This document shows positions 43,346 through 53,416 of a DNA stretch of 64,000 nucleotides, piece by piece. This DNA comes from Prorocentrum cordatum (taxonomy: Eukaryota; Sar; Dinophyceae; Prorocentrales; Prorocentraceae), in assembly GCA_963575745.1 (NCBI GenBank), contig CAUYUJ010015831.1, positions 228,182 to 292,181 of the forward strand. Direction: 5' to 3'. Numbering within the stretch: position 1 is the first letter of the stretch; the number at the start of each line of letters is the position of its first letter. The notes below the pieces were generated by a model. It did no database searches. It had not been told where the DNA came from and worked only from the letters and a program-made list of their open reading frames with translations. A program made the translations under genes and the position numbers.

Positions 43346-43441
43346 GTAATGCCTGTGCGTTCGCTCAGTACGCTCGGTCTCGGCAGCCTTCGCAGTGCGC
43401 TTGTCATTCAGCAAATGATTGGAAGAATGGACAGCTCATGG
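43346..43441 (+). repeat. Element A repeat B2 (right end)
   Basis: 96 bp copy of B1 ending gacagctcatgg, followed at once by host minisatellite (atatttcctaggtcgtcttg). Confidence 0.95.
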
Positions 43442-46400
43442 ATATTTCCTAGGTCGTCTTGGGGCTCTCTTGGGGCAGTCTGGGTGGCCTCTTCTGCCGC
43501 CGGGGGGGAGCCGGCTGTCTTGGGCCGTATGAGCGCTGAGAGTGAGCAAATGCCAGAATCTGTCATTGAGTTTGACCTCCTTTGCGGGCCTTCCTTTGTC
43601 AAATGCCAGAATCTGTTATTCAGTTTAACCTGAGATTGAGCAAACACCCAAAGACAATCATTGAGTTCGATCTCCTGGGGCCTTCTCGACGGACCTCTTG
43701 GATGCCTCTCGGGGGCCTCTTGGGCCGTCTTGGGCCATCTTGAGGCCATCTCATGCCGCCTTGGCTGCATCTTGGGCCGCCTTGGAGGCATCTTGCGGCT
43801 ATGTTAGGCTCTCTTGGGGCCATCTTGACTGTCTTTAAGGCCATCTCTGGCGTATTGGGGGCTTCTTTGGCCGTCTATGAGCCCTCTTGGGTCGGCCGTC
43901 TTAAGAGGTCCGTCAGGAAGGCCTGAAGAGGCCCAGCTCGTTGATTTTCTGAGCTTTTCTGATGCATTTTGGCATTTACTCCTTGATGGCCTTCTGACTG
44001 CCCAAGACGGCCCAAGAGGCCCCCAATATCGCCCCACGATCACCCGGATGCCTCTTGGGCCGTCTCGGGGGCCTCTTGGGAGCCTCTTGGGCCGTCTTGG
44101 GCCATCTGGAGGCCAACTTAGGCCGTCTTGGGTGCATCTTGGGCCGTCTTGGAAACATTTTGCTGCCATCTGGGGCTCTCTTGGAGCGCCGAAGAGCCGT
44201 CTTGGAGGCCATCTTGGGCGTCTTGGAAGCCTGTTTGGGCGTCTTGGGGCCCTCTTGGGGCCTTACTGGGGGCTTCTTGGGCCGGCTTGGGGCCATCTTG
44301 GAGGCCTCTTGGGCGATCTTGGGGGCCGTCTTGGGCCGTCTAGGGCCGTCGGGCCCACAAGAAGCAAATTCCCAAATCCTTCAGAAACCTGCGGAACATC
44401 ACTGATTCATTTCTTGTGCTCACGCCACACCGCCGACCCCTTGGGGAACTCGCGGTTGTGGCACGTTGCTCCTAAGGGCCTGATCAAAGACGCCTACGGC
44501 GACTCACCGCCGCCCCCTGCCTTTGTGGAAGCGCCTATGTGGCCGAACGTTGAGGCCAGACCTGCCAAGCTATCGGACCATGTGCTCCCCGAATCGGTTT
44601 GGAAAGCCTTCGGGGAACACGTGGGCATCTTGAAGGTCATCTTGGCCGCCTGGAGGCCATTTTGACATCTCGGGCCTTCTTGGAGGACGTCTTGGAGGGC
44701 TCGTGGGCCGTCTTGGAGGCCATCTTGAGCGTCTTGGAGGCCTCTTCGGCCGTCTTAGGGGCCTCTTGGGGCCGTCTTGGGCGCCTCTTGGGCCGTTCTG
44801 GGGCCATCTTGGAGGCCTCTTGGGCGATCCTTGGGCGATCTTTGGGGGCTCTTGGGCCGTATCGGGCCGTCGGAAGGCCGAAACGAAGCAAATGTCAAAA
44901 TCTGTCAAAAACCTTTGGAAAATCACTCTTTTTGGTCTTTTCTGGCCTTCCTGGAGGCCCTCTTGGAGACCTCTTGGACCGTTTTGGGCCAGCTGCGAGC
45001 CACCTTCGGCCATCTTGGTGGGCTCCTGGCCTGTCTGACGCCCTCGGGAGCCGTTTGGGAGGCCTTTCTGGGCCGACTTGGGGCTCTCTTGGGGTGCTCC
45101 AGGGCCGTCTTAGAGGCCATCTTGGGCGTCTTCGAGGCCTCTTGGGCCGTCTTGGCGCCCTCTTGGGGCCGTCTTGGGCGCCTCTTGGGCCGTTCTGGGG
45201 CCATCTTGGAGGCCTCTTGGGCGATCTTGGGGCGACCTTGGGGGCTCTTGGGCCGTCTTGGGCCGTCGGAAAGCCGAAACGGCGCAAATACCAAAATTCT
45301 TCAAAAACCTACGGAAAATAAATGATTTTGGCCTCTACGGACCTTCCTGGAGGGACCTCTTGGAGGCCTCTTGGGCCGTCTTGGAGGCCTCTTGGGAGCC
45401 TCTTGGGCCGTTTTGGGCCATCTTGAGGCCATCTTAGGCCGTCTTGGGTGCATCTTGGGCCATCTTGGAGGCATCTTGGGGCCATCTTAGCCGTCTTCGA
45501 GGCCATCTTGGCCGTCTTGGAGGCCGTCTTGGGCCATCTTGGAGCCGTCTGGAACGGAAAAACCCTTTGCAGCCTCCTCTGGAAGATCTTTCGACATCCT
45601 CCCGGGACCCCGGCGGGACACGCCGGAGCCCACTGGCAGAGTTTTTTTTGGAAAAGAACCAAAACCAAAATCGTAAGAAGTTCAGCATGCCAGGCACCCT
45701 TGTGATGAATCAACAGGGGGCGGCGGATTATCGAGTGGCCTTCGGCACACCCCGCCACCGTGCCTGGGCTGCGCGTCTGAGGCCACGCGGATGGCGGATG
45801 GGGTCTCGTGGGAGACGTCCCGGGGACGTTTTTGGGAAGCAGTTTTTGTACTTCTCGGGGGCCTCCTGGGGGCCTCTCGGGAGCTTCTTTGGGACCTCGC
45901 GGAGATCCCTGGGAGACTGTCGGGGGCTTCTTGGGACAACGGGGCGGCGGCTTGGGGTGGAAGGCTTGAAATGTCCGTCCGGGTTCCCCCGCTGGGCCCC
46001 CTCTTGGCGCTGTCCTGGGGCCCCCCTTGGCAGTCTTGCGAGCCCTTTGAGCGGTCCCGGGGCCCTCTTCGGTCGTCCGAGGGCCTTCGGGGGCCTTTGC
46101 GGCCGTCTTGGGGCGATCCTGGAGGCTTCTGGAGTTGTCTTGGACGTTGTGATCGCAGGAGAGGCGAATGTGCTAAAAATGCCGGTTCTCCAATTGACAC
46201 GGGAGGATTATTGTTACTCTGTGAGGCCGTTTTGGGACGCCTCTTGAGCGCTTCTTGGGGCGTCTTGGGGGCCTCTTGGCCCGTCTAGAGGCCAGCGTGC
46301 GCGGTTTGGATCGATCTTTCGGCGGCTCGTGGCTTTCTTGGACCGTCCGAAGGGCCTCTTGGTGCCCTCTTGGCCTGTCTTGGGGCCCATTGTTCCCCGT

Positions 46401-48981
46401 GGCCCCCTCGGGCGGTTCCTGGGGGACCCCCCCTTCTAAATCGACCGGACCGGGCTCCTGGGGGAGGGTTTTCGGGAGGGGGAAACATTTCACACGCCGA
46501 TGAACCCCAATGGGTCGGCGAATTCTGGCCTCCGCGGGCCTTTGGAGGACCTCTTGGAGGCCTCTTGGGCTGTCTTGAGGGCCTCTTGAGGGCCTCTTGG
46601 GCCGCCTTGGGCTATCTCGGACCATCTGAGCGGTCTTGGAGGCATCTTGGGACCATCTTGGAGGCCATCTTGGGGTTATCTTGGCCTTTCTTGAGGCCAT
46701 CTTGGCCCCATATTAGCCGTCTTGAGGCCATCTTGGGGCCATTGTGGATGGGAAGATTGATGGAGTGTATATTTTCCTAGGCTTTTCGGGTTGCCAGAGG
46801 GCTGGGCCTAAGCCCCACGGGGAGTTCTTGAGAAAAGAGCCAAGAACTTGCCAGACGTTCGGCACGCCGTGCACCCCTGTGGCAAGATCATAGGGGGCGG
46901 CGGCATATCGAAGACGCCTACGGCGAATCATCGCCGCCTCCTGCCTTTATGGAAGCACCTGCGTGGCCGAAAGTTGGGTTTGAGCTTGGCCAAACTATCG
47001 GGCCACGCATTCCACAAGTGGGTTTCGAAAGCCTTCGGGGAACACCGAGTCGGGCGAGCTATCGGACCAGGTGGTTTCCAAGCTTTCGGGCCTCCTGCAG
47101 GACGTCTTGGAGCGCTCTTGCCGCTCTTGGGCCGTCTTGGAGGCCTCTGGCGGGCCTTTCGGGCAGTCGAAGGCCATCTTCAAGCCATCTGGGGCCGTCT
47201 TGGGTGCATCTTGGGGCCATCTTGGCCGTCTTGGAGGCCTTCTTGGCCGTCTTGGAGGCATCTTGGAGGCCATCTTGGCCGTCTTGGAGGCCATCTGGGG
47301 CGTCTTGGGGGCTTCTTGGGCCGTCTTGGGGCCTTCTTGGAGCTTTCTTGGGGGCCTCTTGTGCTGTCATAAGGGGCCATCTTGGAGGCCTCTTGGGCGC
47401 TCTTGGGGCGATGTTGGGGGCCGCTTGGGCCGTCTTGGGCCGTCGGAGAGCTGAAAAGGAGGAAAAGCCCAAATCCTTCAACAACCTAACGAAAATCCAT
47501 GATTTTAACCCTGTCGGGTGTTCCTGGAGGACGTCTTGGAGGGCTCTTGGGTCGTCTTGGAGGCCTCTTGCAGGCCTTTCGGGCAGTCTTAGGCCATCTT
47601 GAGGCCCTCTGGGGCCGTCTTGGGTGCATCTTGGGGCCATCTTGGCCGTCTTGGAGGCCATCTTGGCCGTCTTGGAGGCATCTTGGAGGCCATCTTGGCA
47701 GTCTTGGAGGCCATCTGGGGCGTCATAGGGGGCTTCTTGGGCCGTCTTGGGGCCTTCTTGGGGCAGTCTTGGGGGCACCTTGGGCCGGCCTAGGGCCGTC
47801 TTGGAGGCTTCTTGGGCACTCTTGGAGCGATGTTGATGGCCTCTTGGGCAGTCTTGGGACGTCGGAGTCCGAAAAGGAGGAAAAGCCAAAGTCCTTCAAC
47901 AACCTAAGGGACAATCAATGATTTCGACCTCTTCGGGCCGTCCTTGAGGAGCCTGGAGGACCTCTTCGAGGCCTCTTGGGCCGTCTTGGAGGCCTCTTGG
48001 AGGCCTCTGGGGCCGTCTTGGGCTGTCTTAGGTGTTTCTTGTGCGAATTTGGAGGCATCTTGGACTCTCTTGGGCCGTCTTCGAGGTTATCTTGGACCAT
48101 CTTGGGCGAACTTAGAGGCTATCTTGGGCCATCTTGGCCATCTTGGAGGCCATCTTGGGCCGTCTTGGCCATCTTGGAGGCCATCTTGGAGCCGTCTGGA
48201 GCCAAACAACTCTTTGCAACCACCTTTTACGCATCTCTGCGCGCCCTTCCGGGTGGCCGGCGGGACACGCCGAAGCCCCAGGGGGAGTTCTTTTGGAAGA
48301 AGAGCCAAAACCAACATCGAAAGGGTTTAGTACGCCGGGCACCCCTGTGATGAATCAACAGGCGGCGGCAGAGCGAAGACGCCTACGGCGAATCACCGCC
48401 GCCCCCTGCCTTTTTGGAAACGCCTGCGTGGCCGAAAGTTGGGTTTGAGCTTGGCCAAGCTATCGGGCCACGCGTTCCCCGAGTGGGTTTTGAACGCCGT
48501 CGGGGAACACCGAGTCGGGCGAGCTATCGGACCAGGTGGTTTCCGAGCTTTCGGGCCTCCTGGAGGACGTCTTGGAGGACGCCTCTGGCGGGCTTTTTGG
48601 GCAGTCGAAGGCCATCTTCAGGCCATCTGGGACCGTCTTGGGTGCATCTTGGGGCCATCGTCGCTGCCTTGGAGGCCTTCTTGGCCGTCTTGGAGGCAAC
48701 TTGGAGGCCATCTTGGCCGTCTTGGAGGCCATCTTGGGCGTCTTGGGGGCCTCTTGGGCCGTCTTGGGGCCTTCTGGGGGCCGTCTTGGGCTGTCTTGGA
48801 GGCCATCTTGGCCGTCTTGGAGGCCTTCTTGGGCGTCTTGGGGGCTTCTTGGGCTGTCATGGGGCCATCTTGGAGGCCTCTTGGGCGCTCTTGGGGCGAT
48901 GTTGGGGGCCGCTTGGGCCGTCTTGGGCCGTCGGAGAGCTGAAAAGGAGGAAAAGGCCCAAATCCTTCGAACTCCACAGGG
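43442..48981 (+). repeat. Host minisatellite field 2 (CTTGG family) with modules X and Y
   Basis: 5.5 kb of CATCTTGGGCCGTCTTGGAG-type units (9 and 12 base steps), arranged in higher-order units of about 400-500 bp. These are delimited by a purine-rich phrase such as 'agcccaaatccttcaacaac' (near 44370, 44885, 45285, 47455, 47875 and 48945). Module Y (aaaccctttgcagcctcctc, then gggacacgccg) lies near 45560-45700 and 48190-48340. Module X (gaagacgcctacggcgaatc) lies at 44480-44620, 46850-47060 and 48340-48545. Long frames on both strands (up to 276 codons) are repeat artefacts, rich in Gly/Leu on plus and Pro/Arg/Lys on minus. Confidence 0.9.
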
Positions 48982-49072
48982 ATGGGTGTGCGTTGCACGT
49001 GATTGCTTTGAGGTTCTTTATATGTTGCAGCCCTCCAGCAGCCCCCATATCGCTGCTGGGGCTCAAGCTTTC
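48982..49072 (+). repeat. Element B repeat A1
   Basis: 91 bp beginning atgggtgtgcgttgcacgtg and ending ctcaagctttc. It matches A2 at 88 of 91 positions. Confidence 0.97.
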
Positions 49073-49079
49073 AGCGGGT

Positions 49080-49499
49080 ATGCGAGCCTACCCGACCAGC
49101 GCGGTAGGCGGCGCCGTGGCCACGTTCCTGGCAGGGTTCCTGGCGCACGACGTCCTGGGGCCCGCGCTGGTGCACGAGGCGAGCGGCCTGCCACCGCGCA
49201 GTGGGCCAGGCCACGAGCTGGAGGTCAGCTCGTCCAGCAGCACCTCCACGAGCACCAGCGCCGCGCTGGCTTGCTTGTGCCCGGCGCCGCCGGCGCCGAA
49301 GGAGCCCGAGCCGTCGCCGCTGCGAGTGGCAGGCACGGGGCTCGATTCGACCGTGGAGGTGCCGCTTGCTGTGGCGCTGGGTGTCGGGGCGCTGTTGACG
49401 CTGGCCGCCGCAGCTCGCTGTTGGAGCCGAGTGGAGGACCAGGCCTTGGCACGGAAGGTGCTCGAGCCGATAGGTGAGTCACGGATCCACTTGGCCTAG
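49080..49499 (+). CDS. Element B small membrane ORF
   Basis: An ATG-started 139-residue ORF beginning eight bases after repeat A1. Two hydrophobic spans are visible: residues 8-22 (AVGGAVATFLAGFLA) and 94-112 (VPLAVALGVGALLTLAAAA). A Ser/Thr-rich stretch (50-60) and a CLCPAPPAPKEPEP segment lie between. Element A has a similar Cys-x-Cys-Pro plus hydrophobic span in the same position. No such membrane ORF is a standard part of Ngaro, PAT or DIRS elements. Function unknown; it could target particles to a membrane. It is intact and precedes gag (start 49511) by 11 bases. Confidence 0.5.
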   Translation: MRAYPTSAVGGAVATFLAGFLAHDVLGPALVHEASGLPPRSGPGHELEVSSSSSTSTSTSAALACLCPAPPAPKEPEPSPLRVAGTGLDSTVEVPLAVALGVGALLTLAAAARCWSRVEDQALARKVLEPIGESRIHLA

Positions 49500-49510
49500 T
49501 CCCAGTGACG

Positions 49511-51022
49511 ATGGCTGACAACAATTGCCCTGGGTTCAGGGTGCTAGTGACGTACAGTGACGACCCGGGCTAGACGCACGAACGAGTGCTACTGTGGCCG
49601 CGCAATGAGGCTCGCACGAGCTGGCAGATCTACACGCCTGGCAACGACTTGTATGCTGAGGACTTCGGGGACTACGCCTTGCTCATTCCCATGACGGGGC
49701 GGAGGCGTTACCCATCAGGCGTCAGGAACGTGGTAGCGTTCAACAGGAGCCTGCAGGCCGCCGAGCTGGTCTCGCTCATCAGGCGCCGTCGAGGCGAGGC
49801 CGTCCTCGAGCACGGACCGCTAGCGAATGGCTGGTGGGCCGGCGCGGGGCAGGACTGGCTCGGAGGCAGGTTGGACATCCCCGTGCCAACGGCCGTGGAG
49901 GTGCCCCGCGTGCGGCGTCGCCTGCGCAGGAAGGCCGCGGAGGTCCAGACCGACCTCCCTGTGCTCGGTGACGGGAGCCCCCCTCCGCCGCCGCCGCCTT
50001 CAGAGAGGCCGCCAGGGTCGTGGGTTCGTTGCTCTTTCGAGGACAGCGACTTCGGACAGATGGTGCCCCTCTCAGCTGCTGCCATTCTGCGAGGTCGCTA
50101 TGGGCTCGACAAGGATGAGATGGGTGAGTGGCGTCCCATAGAGTATGTGCTGGACGATCAGGCCGACAGCTGGCGAGATGACAAGTTGGTGGCGGCGGAT
50201 CGGCAGCGACCACCACGAAGTGCCCTTGACGATCGGCTCTTCGGCAACGCCGGGGGCGGTACCGCCGCACCCCCTGGGGGGCCCACGGTTGCGGCTGCCG
50301 CGGCGGGCACCGGCGAAGAGCAGGCCGAGGATCTGCGCACGTGCTGGATCGACGTCGACGAGACAGGTTCGAGGTTCAAGGAGTGGCGCAAGGTAGTGCA
50401 GGAGAGTACGCAGGAGGTGTTCTCTGACTCGAGCCTGCGCGGGCCGCCTGCGTGCCTGGAGGTGTGCCGCAAGATGTATCGGCACGGTGGCACGCCCAAG
50501 ATCTGGTTCCAGGAGTGGTGCAAGGAGACAGAGATCTCTCGGCGGGATCGTGCTTACCACGAGGTGCAGACGCTCATCGAGCGCCTGTACTTCGCGGGCA
50601 CCTACGACCAGGTGAACATGGGAGCTCTGGCATCGCTGGAGGTGATCGCCCGCCGGCTGCTGCAGTACACGGAGGCATGCGCGCACGGGGCGGACCACGC
50701 GAACTGGGCGGCGGCGAAGCACCTGGCGGGGACGACGAATCCGCTGGACCTGGTGCCCGAGGCGCTGCGGAGCTACGCCAGCCGCCTCAGCAAGGAGGAG
50801 CACGAGCTGGAGGCGCTGCGGGCGCGGGCAAAGACGCCTGCGGCCTTCTCGGCTGAGGGCGGTCGCGGCGCTGCGGCTGCCGCGGTGGACGCTGGCGGTT
50901 TGCCGATCGGAGGCGGCGCTGGAGGTGGCGGGGCTGGAGATGGTGCTGATGCAGGCCGTGGCCGTAGCCGCGGCCGAGGCCGAGGCGGGCGGGGTCGAGG
51001 CCCCCGCCCGCCGGACTCATGA
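49511..51022 (+). pseudogene. Element B Gag-like protein with one in-frame stop
   Basis: ATG at 49511 (MADNNCPGFRVLVTYSDDPG), in-frame TAG at 49571, then an uninterrupted 478-codon frame to TGA at 51020-51022. The N-terminal 60 residues align with element A's Gag, which shows that the stop is a mutation and not the real start. The middle is acidic/Pro-rich, the segment around residues 290-400 is helical (KIWFQEWCKETEISRRDRAY), and the tail is a strong RG box (GRGRSRGRGRGGRGRGPRP), suggesting RNA binding. There is no CCHC knuckle. The stop overlaps the pol start as ATGA. Confidence 0.68.
51019..51022 (+). promoter_or_regulatory. ATGA stop-start overlap between gag and pol
   Basis: The gag stop TGA (51020-51022) shares two bases with the pol start ATG (51019-51021). 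This arrangement allows termination-reinitiation, a plausible way to translate pol at a lower level. It is seen only in element B; in element A the gag stop is at 38742-38744 and the next in-frame ATG is at 38858. Confidence 0.5.
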
Positions 51023-53416
51023 CGTCCTTGGCGGAGGGGGGCGGGCGCCCGACCGCTCCCTGCAGATCGAAGGGCACCAAAGGGCTACGCGGCGCTTCCT
51101 TCTTGCCGTTGACCCCTCTGAGCGAGTTGCCTCCCGAGTGGTGCGAGGGCCTCCGCGCGGCGCAGCGCCGTCGCTGGCTTCGGGGCGGCAGCGCTGCTTG
51201 CGAGAGCTTGAATTATTTGCATGTGGGCATCCACCGAGGCGATCGGGCACCAGCGAGCCTGACAAGCCAGATGAAGATGGATGCCATTTCGGCGGACGTG
51301 CAGCAGCGCGTTTTCTCGGCGGCTCGCCGGTGGATAGACGTTGACAGCGCCGTCAATGAGGAGGGGGCCCTGGCCAGGCTTCTCAAGGGCAAGGCGGGGT
51401 ATGCCCCCCTTGGCTCGACCAGCATGGGCTCCTACGAGTACTCGCGGGCGAGCTTGCCAGACAGCGTCGTCGACGCGCCGTTCTTGGCCACCATGCTCCC
51501 CGCGCAGGCAAAGCAATACCTCGAGGAGTTTGCTTCCAGGATGCTGCTGCCGCCTCAGGAGGCAGCGCTAATACGAGAACTTGATGGGCTTCCTGGTTGT
51601 CATACCGACCCTCTGCTGCTGCAACGGCCGCGGAGCTATGGGTAGTTCGTGTGGCGAGCGCTTTCGATAGGCCTAGTCACTTTGACACAGAGGCCTAAGA
51701 GCGTACTTGGATTATTCTTTGTGAAGAAGAAGGATGGGGCCCGTCTTCGCCTCATCGTCGGTTGCAGGCGGAGCAACGCCTTGTTCCGCCCTCCTCCCGG
51801 GGTCGACTTGTTGTCGGGCGAGGGGCTCGGCCGCGTAGAGATGCCCGTCATGGAGGACTCCGACTTTGCCGGGCTCTGCGCGGTGCTTGGCGTGGGCGAC
51901 GTGGCCGACTGTTTCCACAGGATGAAGCTGCAGGGCGACATCAGGCACTACTTCTGCTGGCCGCCACTGGACGCCGCACTGACTGGAGAGACATTGGTCG
52001 AAGGACGCCCTGCGCACGCCGGCGAGCAGGTTTGGCCGATGAGGCAGAGCCTGCCAATGGGCTTCTCGTGGTCCCTGTACTTCGCCCAGGCCGCCAACCA
52101 GTGCAGGCTCGACCGACAGCCGTCGTTGGCGGGCAGCCTGCGTTTGAGCGATCGCGGGCCGCCGCTTGTCCTTGGGCGAGGTGCCGTGGGGTCGGAGCTG
52201 GGCCACTACATGTACGTCGACAATGCAGGCGTGATCGGGTTCGACGCAGCGCGTGTGACATGCGCGCTGCAGGAGGCCCAGCGCGACTTCGATGGCGATC
52301 ATCTGAAGTTCCACGAGGTGGAGGTGATGCCTGAGGGAGGTCGCACCTTGGGCTGCTATCTCGACGGCAGGCACCGAGCGACCCGCCCTACTGACGAGAG
52401 GTTCGCCATGGTGCGGACGGGGTTGAGGTGCTTGCTGAGGAAGCGCAAGGTCGCCGGCTGGCAGCTGGAGATGGCGCTGGGCCACATGACCTTCATGGCC
52501 CTGGTTCGCCGCGAGGTGCTGTCCATCTTCCACTCGGTCTACGCCTTTGTGGCGCAGAGCTACCATGCCTTCTCCGAGCTGTGGCCCACCGTGCGTGAGG
52601 AGTTGAACTGTTATTTGGGCATCATGGTGATGCTGGAGTCGAGCTGGATCAGGCCATGGATGCCAGTGGTCTACTCCTCCGACGCCAGCCTGTACGGCTA
52701 CGGGGTGGCGGAGGCCTGCTTCGGGATCGAGACGGTGGCAGAGATCGGCCGCGTATCGGAGCTGGCGCGGCGGCGGCTGGGAGCTGGGCTACCGAGACAG
52801 CATGCTTTCGAGTGCGCTGGCTTCCTCTTGGACAGCGAGACCGGCGAGTTCGTCCGAGATGAGGCGGGGGCCCCGAAGCGGCTGGGCGCCGAGCTCCAGC
52901 GCGTGCTGGCCAGCGAGCGCTGGGAGCTGGACCCGAGCTTCCCTGAGGTGCCCAGCTGGCTCCTGCATGACTCGCATTGGGCCACGGTCATGGCCGACCG
53001 TTGGGCCTCGTGCCGCGCACTGTCAGCCTGTAAAAGAATGCCGTGCCCTCTTGCTAGGAGATAATCTCGCTGTCGTGTTATGTTTTTGCAGGTTCAGGTC
53101 CAGGGGTTTCAGGCTTCTAATTCAGGTCCGCCGCTTCGCTGCCCTGTGCCTTGCTAGAGACATCAAGTTTGTTGTTCGTTGGATTCCGTCTGAGTTCAAT
53201 TCTGGCGACGAGGGAAGTCGAAGGTTCGATCCTGCTTATGATGCACAGAAGACCCTTGTTGCCCATCTAGGCTCAAACTCGTTGTCACCCCAGGTTCCTG
53301 CGGACCCTGTCGATGCTTCCGCAGCGGAGGCCCGTGGCGGCGGAGAGCAGTCGGCGGCGGACGCTGAGCCGTACTGCGGTGCCGACGCCAGCCGCCCCGC
53401 TCGAGTCAGGCCGTAG
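51019..53416 (+). pseudogene. Element B reverse transcriptase-RNase H, one stop and one frameshift
   Basis: The frame from ATG 51019 is interrupted by TAG at 51643 and continues to 53064. RT blocks are LGLFFVKKKDGARLRLIVGC (fingers), VADCFHRMKL (motif A Asp, codon at 51907), LPMGFSWSLYFAQAAN (motif B) and HYMYVDNAGVIGF (motif C, Asp codon at 52219 and Asn at 52222). The RNase H begins VVYSSDASLYGYGVAEA (Asp codon at 52681) and has FECAGFLLD. Near 53025 the frame changes and the domain finishes as LLLGDNLAVVLCF and FVVRWIPSEFNSGDEGSRRF, ending at 53416. The Y-x-D-N box is shared with element A. This is the cDNA-making core of a DIRS/Ngaro-type element. Confidence 0.88.

Larger units (their letters stand above)
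37081..43441 (+). mobile_element. Element A: Ngaro/PAT-type tyrosine-recombinase retrotransposon
   Basis: A 6.36 kb element with split direct repeats: A1 (37079-37142), ORFs, B1 (43090-43184), A2 (43183-43246), a 99 bp spacer and B2 (43346-43441). The left flank (gggcgtcttgg) and right flank (atatttcctaggtcgtcttg) rejoin to match the continuous host unit gcgtcttggatatctcctgg at 35071-35090, so there is no target duplication, as expected for recombinase-mediated integration. It encodes a membrane ORF, Gag, RT-RNase H, tyrosine recombinase and methyltransferase-like domain, all on the plus strand. Stops (38553, 41725, 42412, 42901) and several frameshifts make it non-autonomous. Confidence 0.88.

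Noticed and set aside
47059-47889. 276-codon minus frame and many similar frames in the CTTGG fields
   Set aside because: Step length of 9 or 12 bases keeps every frame open. The proteins are pure repeats (Gly/Leu on plus; Pro/Arg/Lys on minus), with no domain and no start context.
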